From positions 1 through 22,147 of the IMG/VR virus record IMGVR_UViG_3300004804_000034: a stretch of DNA of 22,147 nucleotides; one strand, 5' to 3'. Positions 1 through 6,607 of the stretch are shown piece by piece. Position numbers and translations under genes: made by a program. Each line of letters starts with the position of its first letter. Within the stretch, counting starts at the first letter, position 1. This DNA is from a virus. Below the pieces are notes generated by a model, which searched no databases, was not told the DNA's origin, and worked only from the letters and a program-made list of their open reading frames with translations.

Positions 1-710
1 GGCGGGCTGGTATAAGCGGCAGGCACTTGCGTCTCGAGTTGCGCACGCAATTCTGCCGCAGGCAAGGCTGCAACGCTCTCGTATGGCAGAGCGGCGCGAA
101 TCGACACCGGCGTAAAAAAACTAGCAGTCGCATAACGCAACCAAGCTTCAGCTTCGGCGCGATCAACGAACCGCACACATGGTTCCGATGGTCCGCCGAG
201 TGATAGCGAACGACAGCCTATCCACCGCGTTGCCGAATAAACCGGCATGATACGCACAGGCTGTTCAACCGTGCCAAGCATGCCGGCAGCATAACGCGCG
301 ACTGTTATAGAAAAGAAATTGGTTTGGCCGGAGGGTGTCTGTAAAACACAACCAGCAGCATCAACAATATACCAATAAGCAACTGTGCGCTCAGGATCAA
401 CCGGCGCTTCGGTATACACAACCGGCGCGCTGATTTCTGCTGCGGCCTGATCAATCAGCGCGGCGGGGACGCGCAGCAGTCCGTACAATTCCTGCGCCGC
501 CAAGATCGGCTGTAATGACACTTCTGCAGATGCGGGTTCCGCGCCAAGATCCGGCACCGGATCATCTGGCGCGGCTGTGTCTGCGCGAGTTGTTAAATAG
601 GCACGCCGCAGCTCGGCACAACGTGCGTCAAACGCAGGCTGATCGATCATACCAGCGCGAAACAAGACGTCCAGCGCAGACAGGCGGCGCTCGTACTCTT
701 GGTCGTTCAT
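1..710 (-). CDS. Hypothetical protein with SHOCT-like N-terminus, 3' end cut by the window
   Basis: An open frame runs from an ATG at 710 to the first base of the window without a stop, giving at least 236 residues, so the C-terminus is missing. Residues 4-33 (ERRLSALDVLFRAGM...FDARCAEL) resemble the short SHOCT helical domain, in which an L..L..L..aG pattern precedes an F.a+...L helix; here it is N-terminal instead of the usual C-terminal. An Asp/Pro/Ala-rich linker follows, then a mixed region with aromatic beta-type stretches (YWYIVDAAG, TNFFSITVARY). The start overlaps the stop of the upstream gene as ATGA, which supports translational coupling and the start choice. Function is not recognised. 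SHOCT domains are generally found in proteins with oligomerisation or nucleic-acid roles, but nothing here fixes a role. Confidence 0.8.
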   Translation of the reverse strand, partial: MNDQEYERRLSALDVLFRAGMIDQPAFDARCAELRRAYLTTRADTAAPDDPVPDLGAEPASAEVSLQPILAAQELYGLLRVPAALIDQAAAEISAPVVYTEAPVDPERTVAYWYIVDAAGCVLQTPSGQTNFFSITVARYAAGMLGTVEQPVRIMPVYSATRWIGCRSLSLGGPSEPCVRFVDRAEAEAWLRYATASFFTPVSIRAALPYESVAALPAAELRAQLETQVPAAYTSP

Positions 711-1021
711 GCTCTGCTCCGAGTGACGAACCGCACAAAAAGCGGCCCATGTTCGCCGACATACGCACCGAGCGTATTGAACTGCAAAAATTCGTCAGCG
801 TCGTCATAGTCCATGCCGTCACGAGAAATAAGTACCTGGACGCATTTCTCGTAGTCGTACACGGCAACAACAGCATGATGCTGGTTAATCGTGTAGCCGA
901 CGTAAGCAGCCTCAAGGCCATCAGCCAGCAGAGCTTCCGGGTTGATCAGCCGCAGCTCGGCAAACGGGTCGTCCATCGGGCTGGCGCCGTCGACCTGCTC
1001 TGCAAGAAAACCACTATCCAT
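707..1021 (-). CDS. Hypothetical acidic protein, 104 aa
   Basis: I do not recognise this protein. The ATG at 1021 is preferred over a longer reading from 1111 because AAGGA lies ten bases upstream of it, and the extra N-terminus would read through low-quality coding sequence. The protein starts MDSGFLAEQVDG, is acidic throughout (DYDDADEFLQF near the C-terminus) and has a central beta-rich part (AVVAVYDYEKCVQVLISRDG). It ends in an ATGA overlap with the next gene, so the two are probably co-translated. The 106 bases upstream lack a gene and contain a possible promoter. Confidence 0.7.
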   Translation of the reverse strand: MDSGFLAEQVDGASPMDDPFAELRLINPEALLADGLEAAYVGYTINQHHAVVAVYDYEKCVQVLISRDGMDYDDADEFLQFNTLGAYVGEHGPLFVRFVTRSRA

Positions 1022-1065
1022 AAGCTTAGGGTCCTTTTTTACGCGTCGTGCGCAAAGCTGTGCTG

Positions 1066-1093
1066 ATCGTACCGGGTATACAAACCCAGTCAA
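1066..1093 (-). promoter_or_regulatory. Possible sigma70-type promoter for the 1021 gene
   Basis: On the minus strand TTGACT (5 of 6 matches to the -35 consensus) is followed after 16 bases by TACGAT (4 of 6 to the -10). It lies in the only non-coding gap upstream of the 707-1021 gene. The spacer contains the short inverted repeat GGGT...ACCC. The assignment is weak because phage and host sigma preferences are unknown. Confidence 0.3.
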
Positions 1094-1127
1094 GACAAAT
1101 AGCCGCTGCAAAAAACATGACCGGTTG

Positions 1128-1661
1128 TCAGTTCAGTGAGCGAAGCTGTGTCGCCACCTCAGCCAGCAGTTCGCGCCGCCATGCGTTTATTGGCTCGGCG
1201 TCCTTGTCGAGCTGGTGCACGGCGGCCAAAAAATCCTGCACGGCTTCGGCGGAAAGGCTGTCGTCCGCAGGGAGCGCCGCCAGCCGCGCCCGAAGGACGG
1301 CCACACGCGCAATGAGCTGCGGGCAAAGTTCTTGCACCCTGGAATCCGCGTGCCACAAACCGCTCTTCAGCACTGTTTTGATCGTCTGATCCCGCGGCGA
1401 GCTAGCCGGAATGTCATTGGCCAAGCTGTGCGCAACACTTTCACAAACCTGCAGCGTTCCCTGCAGCATTTGCTCCGTGTGCTGCAAACTGGCAAGCAAC
1501 ATTGGCCGACTGCTCGCAAAAACAATGTGCAGCGGCATAGCCAGCAGCGCCTGCATCGCCGCCATGGCATCGAAGGCCTGACCGCCAGCGCTATCGGCAC
1601 TACCGGCGGCACTACCGGCGGCAGAACCAAAGCCAAAACTGGAGAAATTGAACCGAGGCAT
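1128..1661 (-). CDS. Hypothetical helical protein with Gly/Ala/Ser repeat N-terminus, 177 aa
   Basis: The ATG at 1661 has GGAG eight bases upstream. Residues 1-12 are aromatic (MPRFNFSSFGFG). A low-complexity GSAAGSAAGSAD stretch follows, coded by near-perfect 12-base tandem repeats (GCCGGTAGTGCC units). The remaining 150 residues are Ala/Leu-rich and predicted by eye to be helical, with heptad-like spacing around residues 55-175. The small repeat could expand or contract by slippage. It is the last-but-two gene of the minus-strand run and is separated from hldD by a 276-base gap, so it probably has its own promoter. No family is recognised; the disordered repeat plus helical bundle would fit a scaffold or structural role, but that is speculation. 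Confidence 0.72.
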   Translation of the reverse strand: MPRFNFSSFGFGSAAGSAAGSADSAGGQAFDAMAAMQALLAMPLHIVFASSRPMLLASLQHTEQMLQGTLQVCESVAHSLANDIPASSPRDQTIKTVLKSGLWHADSRVQELCPQLIARVAVLRARLAALPADDSLSAEAVQDFLAAVHQLDKDAEPINAWRRELLAEVATQLRSLN

Positions 1662-1705
1662 AGCTAAACTCCGTCAAAGTTCGAGCAACCAAACAGCCAG
1701 GATTA

Positions 1706-1713
1706 GATATCTT
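1706..1713. repeat. AGATATCT element, copy 1
   Basis: Plus-strand context is GATTAGATATCTTTGCG. It lies in the spacer, about 45 bases upstream of the start codon at 1661, a position compatible with an operator or promoter element for that gene. Confidence 0.6.
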
Positions 1714-1856
1714 TGCGCGGCTAGAAACGCAAAAATCGGGCAAATTAGCACGTAAATTCAAGCGCCGCAAGCACTTAGAAAAACATGTGGCGCAAATCAC
1801 GCGCAGCTAGCGCATCTAAACAGCTATTTTTGCGGCACTTACAACAAGTGCAGCTG

Positions 1857-1905
1857 CAAAAACCTGTCCGATTTAACCGGACCTAGTAAGCCCACTACGT
1901 GGGCT
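1857..1905 (-). terminator. Tandem hairpins downstream of hldD
   Basis: Read on the minus strand, the first hairpin has 7-base arms AGCCCAC/GTGGGCT (1889-1905, 3-base loop). The second has 5-base arms GTCCG/CGGAC (1866-1882) and is followed after AGG by five Ts (1858-1862). Together with the stronger hairpin inside the hldD 3' end this looks like the end of the long small-gene transcript. The second stem is short, so termination efficiency is uncertain. Confidence 0.45.
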
Positions 1906-1937
1906 ATAAAGGTCTAAGAGTGGAACCCGGCAGAATT

Positions 1938-2906
1938 TTAGAAGTTGGAAGGGCTTTGACGCCCTTCCAAACGAACTGGGCAGCGCGACTTGATGCGCTG
2001 CCAGTAGTCTGCGATTCCGTTTTCCAGAGAAACGAAGTCACGAGTATAACCGGCCGCACGAAGTTTTTCAAGGTTCGCACAGGTGTACATCTGATACTGA
2101 TCTTGAAGATCTTCTGGAAACGGTATCATCCGGCATTCGCCGGGATAACCAACATACTGCGCAACACATTGAAACAGTTCGTAAAACGATCGGGCGGTGC
2201 CGGTTCCGACGTTGTAAATCCCGGTTGGCGCTGTTTTCAACGCCCACAGTACGACTTGTACAACGTCGTCAACATAGACAAAATCACGATAGATATCTTT
2301 GCTGCCTGTAAACAACGTGAAATAACAGCCGGCGTTGCTTTGGTTAACCAGGCTGTGCGCTACGCTTGCCATTTTTCCTTTGTGATTTTCACCGGGGCCG
2401 TAAACGTTAAAAAACCGCAAACCGACTACACGCGGCGTAATAACAGGTCCCCATGTTTCAACGTGCTGGTCAAACGCCAATTTTGAATACGCGTATGGCG
2501 CTGTAAGCTTGCTTGAAACCTCATGCTCACGAAAAGGCGCAAACTGTTCTTTTCCGTATACAGCCGCCGAGCTGGCATACACAAACGGGCAATTGAATTC
2601 TTTTGCCAGATTAAGCATGTCAACAGAAAATGTGTAGTTGTTAAGCATCATTGCGCGGCCGTCGGTACAAGTAGTGTCCGTGTTGGCGCCCAAATGAATG
2701 ATGCTTGTGAGCTGCCTATTGCGCGTTTTAACTTTGTCCAGATCGCGATAGTCGCAGTAATAGTAGTACTTGCAGTCGCTGATGTTCTGCACTTTACGGC
2801 CGTCGGTCAGGTCGTCGACGCACAGAATGTCAAACGCTCCTGCGGCGTTTAATGCCCGCAAAACGTTTGAGCCGATGAAACCGGCAGCGCCAGTAAGCAG
2901 AATCAT
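1938..2906 (-). CDS. hldD: ADP-L-glycero-D-manno-heptose 6-epimerase (HldD/RfaD family)
   Basis: This NAD(P)-dependent short-chain epimerase family interconverts ADP-D-glycero- and ADP-L-glycero-manno-heptose, the donor of heptose in the LPS inner core. Co-linearity with E. coli HldD is clear along the whole protein: the nucleotide motif TGAAGFIGS at residues 5-13, ASSAAVYG at 111-118 with the active-site serine region, YAYSK with Tyr138/Lys142 as the YxxxK pair, FFNVYGPGENHKGKMASVA at 165-183, RDFVYVDDV at 207-215, and the C-terminal YQMYTCANLEKLRAAGY. No key residue appears to be missing. It is 322 aa, slightly longer than the usual ~310 because of an Arg/Ser/Pro-rich tail. It starts in an ATGA overlap with the gene before it. 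On a phage it may remodel host LPS or glycosylate virion components; no heptosyltransferase is seen nearby. Confidence 0.95.
   Translation of the reverse strand: MILLTGAAGFIGSNVLRALNAAGAFDILCVDDLTDGRKVQNISDCKYYYYCDYRDLDKVKTRNRQLTSIIHLGANTDTTCTDGRAMMLNNYTFSVDMLNLAKEFNCPFVYASSAAVYGKEQFAPFREHEVSSKLTAPYAYSKLAFDQHVETWGPVITPRVVGLRFFNVYGPGENHKGKMASVAHSLVNQSNAGCYFTLFTGSKDIYRDFVYVDDVVQVVLWALKTAPTGIYNVGTGTARSFYELFQCVAQYVGYPGECRMIPFPEDLQDQYQMYTCANLEKLRAAGYTRDFVSLENGIADYWQRIKSRCPVRLEGRQSPSNF
1945..1970 (-). terminator. Perfect 10-bp hairpin overlapping the hldD 3' end
   Basis: The arms TTGGAAGGGC and GCCCTTCCAA are perfectly complementary around a 6-base loop. The hairpin lies in the last codons of hldD, with the stop codon five bases after the stem on the minus strand. 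It is followed by CTTCTAAAATTCT, only a weak T-rich run, so it may act as a terminator or as a 3' mRNA-protecting stem. Confidence 0.5.
2291..2298. repeat. AGATATCT element, copy 2, inside hldD
   Basis: Plus-strand context is CGATAGATATCTTTGCT. This copy is within coding sequence, encoding part of KDIYRDF on the minus strand. Confidence 0.55.
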
Positions 2907-3115
2907 TCGTCGTCCTCAGTTTGTTCGTCGGCGGATTTGAACCCAGTTGCAAGCGCGATGAGGTCAAGCAAGTTTGATACGTCGGTATCTTCAAATTCTT
3001 CGTCCAGCGCGTCATTCACGTCGTCAATATTGGACTGCATGTACGACAGCGCCGCGTCGAGTATGTCCAACTGGTGCGCTGTGACTGTCAGCGTGTATTC
3101 GGGCATGTTTGCCAT
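2903..3115 (-). CDS. Small acidic hypothetical protein, 70 aa
   Basis: The protein begins MANMPEYTLTVTAHQLDILDAALSYM and continues as a strongly acidic helical segment (DDVNDALDEEFEDTDVSNLLDLI), ending DEQTEDDE. The shape (short beta strand, long helix, acidic tail) is typical of small phage accessory proteins. An alternative ATG at 3106 lacks a ribosome site; the one at 3115 has only a weak GAG. It ends in an ATGA overlap with hldD, so hldD translation is probably coupled to it. No family is recognised. Confidence 0.68.
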   Translation of the reverse strand: MANMPEYTLTVTAHQLDILDAALSYMQSNIDDVNDALDEEFEDTDVSNLLDLIALATGFKSADEQTEDDE

Positions 3116-3145
3116 CGTGTGCTCAGCTAGTGGTTAGGTTGTTAA

Positions 3146-3607
3146 TCAAGCTTCTTGCGGCGCGCTGCTCAAATTTGGCAGCAAAACAGCCATGCGCGAG
3201 ATGAAATGCCTGATCAGCGCCTCCGGTTCACGAAATGACTGCGTGCCGCCTGTCACATATCGGATGTGGTACTCCATGGCGCCCTGCGGAGTTTCACGCA
3301 CCCACCAGCTCTCGCCGCTAACGCCGGCTGGGCCTACGAGCGTGAGCGATCTGGCTGTGATGGCGTGAAGGTGGTCGCTCAGCGCTATTCGTTCCAGATT
3401 CGTGTCGCGCCAGTGCGGCGCCGTAATATCATGCTGGTCGCAATACGTGGTCAACTGCTCCCACATTTCAGCGATGCCGGTGGCCTGAAACGCCGCAATC
3501 TCACGAGCGTGCTTTTCACGTTGCGCTGTTTCTCGGGCCGTCTGCTCGTCTTCGATGCGCTGCTGCACTTCCGCAACACGCCGCACAGCCTCTGGAACGT
3601 CTGCCAT
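3146..3607 (-). CDS. Hypothetical protein with N-terminal coiled coil, 153 aa
   Basis: Residues 1-45 (RRVAEVQQRIEDEQTARETAQREKH) form a charged helix that looks like a coiled coil. A mixed domain follows with WWVRETPQGAMEYHIRYVTGG and a final helical segment (ALIRHFISRMAVLL). The ATG at 3607 is six bases beyond the stop of the upstream gene; its ribosome site GGCGGA lies in that gene's last codons, and an AGATATCT element sits immediately between them. Function is unknown. Confidence 0.7.
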   Translation of the reverse strand: MADVPEAVRRVAEVQQRIEDEQTARETAQREKHAREIAAFQATGIAEMWEQLTTYCDQHDITAPHWRDTNLERIALSDHLHAITARSLTLVGPAGVSGESWWVRETPQGAMEYHIRYVTGGTQSFREPEALIRHFISRMAVLLPNLSSAPQEA

Positions 3608-3615
3608 AGATATCT
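3608..3615. repeat. AGATATCT element, copy 3, at a start codon
   Basis: Minus-strand context is GAATAGATATCTATGGC. The element overlaps the TAG stop of the gene ending at 3614 and touches the ATG at 3607, between the ribosome site and the start codon of the downstream gene. Confidence 0.6.
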
Positions 3616-3940
3616 ATTCCGCCGACGCGGCCTCCTGTGTAGTTGTGGTTTGCGGCTTTACGCGCTCGAGCATACTGTCTACTGTCGGGAGCAGGTCCCA
3701 GCAGCCCATCTCGACGTCGATTGAAAACATGCCGCCGTTGTGCCTGAATACGCACCGCACGTGCGGGTCACACGGCTTTCCGGCCTTGTGCTCGTGCAGC
3801 AGGGTGATGAACGGCACGTAGAACTGATCAGCTGGCAGGTTTTCCAAAAACGCCACGTCACAGACGCGGTTGTAGCCCTGCACCTGCGCCATCCGATTCA
3901 CTGAAAGTAACGTGCCCTTGTCGAAAACACGCGTGGTCAT
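3614..3940 (-). CDS. Hypothetical protein, 108 aa
   Basis: Starts MTTRVFDKGTLLSVNRMAQVQGYN, with GAG six bases upstream located in the end of the preceding gene. The middle has two Cys in CDPHVRC (about residues 57-63), a hydrophobic beta segment (GGMFSIDVEMGCWDLLPTVD) and a Thr/Gln-rich tail. It may fold as a small alpha/beta domain. It is part of the coupled small-gene train and I cannot assign a function. Confidence 0.68.
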   Translation of the reverse strand: MTTRVFDKGTLLSVNRMAQVQGYNRVCDVAFLENLPADQFYVPFITLLHEHKAGKPCDPHVRCVFRHNGGMFSIDVEMGCWDLLPTVDSMLERVKPQTTTTQEAASAE

Positions 3941-3943
3941 GGT

Positions 3944-4414
3944 TTACTCGGCTTTCTGCGCAGCAGCCTGCGCGGTTTTCTTTGCTTCTTCTTCTTTCCA
4001 GAGCTTCTGGAGCTGGTCCCGCACGACCAGATCATGCCCGGCCTGAATCAACGCCAGCTCGCGCAGGACTTGCTTTTCCCACGTGGTTGACACAGAAAGA
4101 TTGTCCGGCCACACGGCGTAATCATCCAGATAGTTGGGATTCCAGCCGCTGTCGACGAAGATCTTGCGCAAGCAATCGCAGAAGTACTTTTCAGCCGCCT
4201 GCGGGCTATTGATGAACTCCGCGTCACCATCAAGCTCGTCTTCTGTCGCGCAGCGGTACTCGAAGATCGCCGTGCTCAGAGAATCAACAATCTCGGGCAC
4301 GCTGCCGCAGTCCTCTTCGAACGACCCGGCAAACAGGTCGTAAATGATCTCGCGCATATGCGCAGGATCGAAACTGTTATCATGCCGCATGATGTAGGCA
4401 AGCTTGGCGCTCAT
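3944..4414 (-). CDS. Hypothetical protein, 156 aa
   Basis: The ATG at 4414 is chosen because it forms an ATGA overlap with the upstream stop at 4411; a longer frame up to 4465 is unlikely. The protein (MSAKLAYIMRHDNSFD...) is acidic in the middle (YRCATEDELDGDAEF) and ends in an Ala/Lys/Glu-rich helical tail (WKEEEAKKTAQAAAQKAE) likely to be a coiled coil. It contains CDCLRKIF, but no complete metal-binding motif is visible. No known family is recognised. Confidence 0.7.
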   Translation of the reverse strand: MSAKLAYIMRHDNSFDPAHMREIIYDLFAGSFEEDCGSVPEIVDSLSTAIFEYRCATEDELDGDAEFINSPQAAEKYFCDCLRKIFVDSGWNPNYLDDYAVWPDNLSVSTTWEKQVLRELALIQAGHDLVVRDQLQKLWKEEEAKKTAQAAAQKAE

Positions 4415-4713
4415 TGGGCTGTTCCTTTCTCGGCGGTGTTGATAGCTTTTACGGCTTCCTGCCATTCTTCGATAGCGTCGTGGCCTGCGTAGTCGCGTTC
4501 AATCAGCGCGACGCAATGCTGGAGCGCCGCAAGCAACACGGGCGCCGCAACCAGGAGCCGCGCGTCGTCGAGCGTCTCAGGGTCATCGTCGTCGATGTAA
4601 ACCTTGGCGACTTCCCACTGGCGCTCTGCTGATAGCTCGTTGATCACCGACACGTGCCGATCACCAGTAAAACTCTCCCGAATCTCGCTCAGTTTCCATT
4701 TGCGCTCGGTCAT
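4411..4713 (-). CDS. Phage small protein with AAPVLLAAL motif, 100 aa
   Basis: The segment DARLLVAAPVLLAALQHCVALIE (residues about 50-72) matches a pattern common in small phage proteins of unknown function, in which a residue run ending LIAAAPELL precedes a helix. The gene at 5613-5918 carries a closer match, so the two are probably paralogues or share a module. It starts MTERKWKLSEIRESFTGDRH, and an acidic IDDDDPETL precedes the motif. It is coupled by ATGA overlaps on both sides. The role is unknown. Confidence 0.75.
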   Translation of the reverse strand: MTERKWKLSEIRESFTGDRHVSVINELSAERQWEVAKVYIDDDDPETLDDARLLVAAPVLLAALQHCVALIERDYAGHDAIEEWQEAVKAINTAEKGTAQ

Positions 4714-5102
4714 AGGGCTGTTACCTCTTCTTGCAGGACCAGGTCTTCTTCGAGCAGTACGCGATTGACCAAGTTCATGACGTTTGGCGCCAACTCTTTG
4801 CAGTTATTGCGCACCTGTGCGACAAGCTCGAGCAGTTTCTTTTCGCTGTAGCGCTTGACCTCTTCAAGTTTTGCTTTCAGGCCCCTGAACATCATAAACG
4901 TCTTGATTTCTGCACCGTTATAGTGCTCGATTGTGATCGGCGTGACGTGCATATAAAAGCTGCGCCCGGTTCCCCTGCCGCCGCCCAGATCTGTGAAACT
5001 GGCTCCGCCATCGCTATAAGCAACTTTGATTTCGATGAACTTGTTTGGCACATTTGTTGCAAACCTGTGCGCTACGTAACTGCGTTTGCCGCCGTGAGCC
5101 AT
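4710..5102 (-). CDS. Hypothetical protein, 130 aa
   Basis: A Gly-rich N-terminal half (YSDGGASFTDLGGGRGTGRSF) leads into YMHVTPITIEHYNGAEIKTFMMFRG, which looks like beta hairpins. The C-terminal half is a long charged helix (LKAKLEEVKRYSEKKLLELVAQVRNN). The start codon overlaps the upstream stop by one base (TAATG). I have the impression that similar proteins occur in planctomycete mobile DNA, but I cannot name a family. Confidence 0.7.
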   Translation of the reverse strand: MAHGGKRSYVAHRFATNVPNKFIEIKVAYSDGGASFTDLGGGRGTGRSFYMHVTPITIEHYNGAEIKTFMMFRGLKAKLEEVKRYSEKKLLELVAQVRNNCKELAPNVMNLVNRVLLEEDLVLQEEVTAL

Positions 5103-5353
5103 TAATCGGTTTCCTGGGTGTTGTTAGTCGGGCCCGCGCCACGATAATACTGCTGGGCGGTTTCGACCAGTTGTTCCACGTGGTTGTTTACCCTGTCCCA
5201 GTCGCCGTCTTCGACCATCTCGGTAATATCCGGCCAGCTTGCATCTAGTTCCAGCAGCCCAAAGTCCTGCGCCGTCCAGTGCGACAGGATCACGTGCGTG
5301 ACGCCCTTTTTCTTTTCGGCGTTCAGCAACTCGATTGCGTCGTCGATAGTCAT
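5102..5353 (-). CDS. Small hypothetical protein, 83 aa
   Basis: The ATG at 5353 overlaps the upstream stop as ATGA; the longer frame up to 5434 runs antisense-like through the preceding gene and is rejected. The protein starts MTIDDAIELLNAEKKKGVTHVILSHWTAQDFG and is acidic, alternating helix and strand. It ends with one-base overlap to the next gene. No family is recognised. Confidence 0.72.
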   Translation of the reverse strand: MTIDDAIELLNAEKKKGVTHVILSHWTAQDFGLLELDASWPDITEMVEDGDWDRVNNHVEQLVETAQQYYRGAGPTNNTQETD

Positions 5354-5616
5354 GCTTGGTCGTCCTTCGGCTCGGGAACAGCGTATTTGCTCAAATCCCT
5401 CAGCACGCCCTGCGAGACAAGCCCGGCGCCCCACGCTTCAAAGGCCGCGATTGCCGTTGGCGTCCAGCCGCCGTTGCTGTCGCGCATGTTGTCCCAGTCG
5501 ACGATTTCGACGTCGACGCCGCGGTCGGCAACGATGTCAGCAACGCCGCCACTGACATACACGATAGCGCGCAGCGGTTTGGCTTTGGGTTTGGCTTTGA
5601 TCTTCTTTTTCGTCAT
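5350..5616 (-). CDS. Small protein with VxVVDWDN-type motif, 88 aa
   Basis: After a Lys-rich start (MTKKKIKAKPKAKP) comes AIVYVSGGVADIVADRG followed by VDVEIVDWDNMRD (about residues 33-46). A strand, a GGV turn and an acidic V.V.DWDN segment are recurrent in short proteins on phages and plasmids, where the function is unknown. The rest is helical. The start overlaps the upstream gene (CTATGA) and the end overlaps the next (ATGA). Confidence 0.75.
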   Translation of the reverse strand: MTKKKIKAKPKAKPLRAIVYVSGGVADIVADRGVDVEIVDWDNMRDSNGGWTPTAIAAFEAWGAGLVSQGVLRDLSKYAVPEPKDDQA

Positions 5617-5918
5617 AGGTGGCTCCTCGTCGCTTTTGCGATGGCCGCGCGCATATCTTTGCGCACTTGCTTCCAGCGCGTGTCTGCAGGGTGCGCGTCG
5701 TTATCTTCGAGTGCGCACAGTAACTGGCAGGCCTGTAACAACTCTGGCGCCGCAGCGATAAGCGCGCCGTCTGCTTCGATGGCAAGGTTTGTGCCTTGTC
5801 CTTTGTCGTCGTATTCTTGCTCTAGCGGGCAAATCAGCTTGCCGTTTGCGTCATAGATGTCCAATTCGTGATCACCGTACTCTTCGGCGACCCACGGAGC
5901 CGGGCTGTGTGCGGGCAT
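5613..5918 (-). CDS. Phage small protein with HSPAPW and LIAAAPELL motifs, 101 aa
   Basis: The protein begins MPAHSPAPWVAEEYG, continues with LDIYDANGKLICPL and then NLAIEADGALIAAAPELLQACQLL. This order (HsPaPW, I.DanGk.I, a.LIAAAPELL) is a familiar signature of small conserved phage proteins of unknown function. The 4411-4713 protein has the same terminal module. It is the first gene of the ten-gene coupled train that ends with hldD. The ATG has GGAGAG upstream, and a T6 terminator-like hairpin lies just above that, only 20 bases from the start. Confidence 0.82.
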   Translation of the reverse strand: MPAHSPAPWVAEEYGDHELDIYDANGKLICPLEQEYDDKGQGTNLAIEADGALIAAAPELLQACQLLCALEDNDAHPADTRWKQVRKDMRAAIAKATRSHL

Positions 5919-5933
5919 AAGACTCTCCAGGTG

Positions 5934-5969
5934 AAAAAACAGCGGCCGCCTGCATAGGCGCGCCGCTGT
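5934..5969 (-). terminator. Rho-independent-type hairpin with T6 tract
   Basis: On the minus strand the 8-base arms ACAGCGGC and GCCGCTGT enclose an inner 5-bp stem CGCCT/AGGCG with a GCAT loop and a single bulged base, followed directly by six Ts (5934-5939). It lies after the 6007-6579 gene and only 20 bases before the next ATG. The inner stem and loop match the hairpin at 12311-12337. Confidence 0.8.
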
Positions 5970-5977
5970 AGATATCT
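5970..5977. repeat. AGATATCT element, copy 4, abutting a hairpin
   Basis: Minus-strand context is GAATAGATATCTACAGC. It directly touches the stem of the 5939-5969 hairpin on its promoter-proximal side. Confidence 0.6.
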
Positions 5978-6006
5978 ATTCGATCAGCGGAATTTCAGCG
6001 GGTCGA

Positions 6007-6579
6007 TCAGTCGAGGACGCGCTGGATTTGCTCCGCGTCGTCCACTGTGCGCTGGAAGATCACCAGGTAGGTCCCGGTCGGCAGCGCCCAGTCGCCGTGT
6101 TCGGGGTGCGTGACCGTGTTGGGCTGGTTGCACTTGAAGACCGGCCCGGCGAGCATGATCGCGGTCTCGAGCTTGCGGCGCTCGTCCGTGAATTCTAACT
6201 CCCACGTTCGGGCAGCGGACTTGGGCACCTTGCGGCCGTTCTTGGCGTAGACGTGCTGCGCCGCGGCCAGGTCGGTTTGGACCGGCACCCACATCTCGAG
6301 CCCGTCGGTGCTGGCCAGGATGTGGCGGGAGCCCTTGGTGTTGCCCGGCGCCAGCTGAAGGTTGCTGGCCAGCTCGCTGTCATTGAGCTTCCGGTAAATG
6401 TAATCCAGCTTCTCAACGTCGGCATCGTCGATCTTCTGGACGTAGATATCGCCCTGGCGCACAGCGTCGCCGATACTGGCGGCCTCGGGGAAATGCTGCA
6501 GCTCGTCGTTCTTCACGCGCTCGACGGCGTCCGCGATGGCGGAAAGGGTGTTCGTGACGGAAAGGGTGGCAGTAGCCAT
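6007..6579 (-). CDS. Conserved-type hypothetical protein with QGDIYV and HPEHG motifs, 190 aa
   Basis: The ATG at 6579 with AGGT eight bases upstream is preferred to a TTG reading from 6624. Three blocks stand out: RQGDIYVQKI (about 40-50), LAPGNTKGSRHIL (about 77-89), and FKCNQPNTVTHPEHGDWALP followed by GTYLVIFQRTVDD near the C-terminus. The same ordered blocks occur, as I recall, in hypothetical proteins of planctomycetes. The conserved Asp, His, Glu and Gln are suggestive of a small beta-rich enzyme or binding fold, but no activity is known to me. The coding sequence is more GC-rich than neighbouring genes, like the Ycf46 trio. It follows the 501-aa gene by 28 bases. Confidence 0.8.
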   Translation of the reverse strand: MATATLSVTNTLSAIADAVERVKNDELQHFPEAASIGDAVRQGDIYVQKIDDADVEKLDYIYRKLNDSELASNLQLAPGNTKGSRHILASTDGLEMWVPVQTDLAAAQHVYAKNGRKVPKSAARTWELEFTDERRKLETAIMLAGPVFKCNQPNTVTHPEHGDWALPTGTYLVIFQRTVDDAEQIQRVLD

Positions 6580-6607
6580 GGTCAGGACCTCGTGTAAGGG
6601 AGAAAGT

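Larger units (their letters stand above)
1662..1937. other. Gene-free 276-base spacer between hldD and the 1661 gene
   Basis: No convincing frame is present. The hldD-proximal part holds two hairpins (1866-1882 and 1889-1905) beyond the one at the hldD 3' end. The part near the 1661 gene is AT-richer and contains one AGATATCT element at 1706-1713. I could not identify a convincing -35/-10 pair. A tRNA-like look around 1880-1930 did not hold up. Confidence 0.6.

Noticed and set aside
1612-1800. 62-aa minus-strand frame in the spacer
   Set aside because: It overlaps the start of the 1661 gene in another frame, lacks a ribosome site and has an implausible composition.
1878-1935. tRNA-like look of stems around GGTCTAAGAGTGGAACCCGG
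   Set aside because: The arms do not form a cloverleaf with correct spacing, and no CCA-proximal acceptor pairing or proper T-loop could be drawn on either strand.
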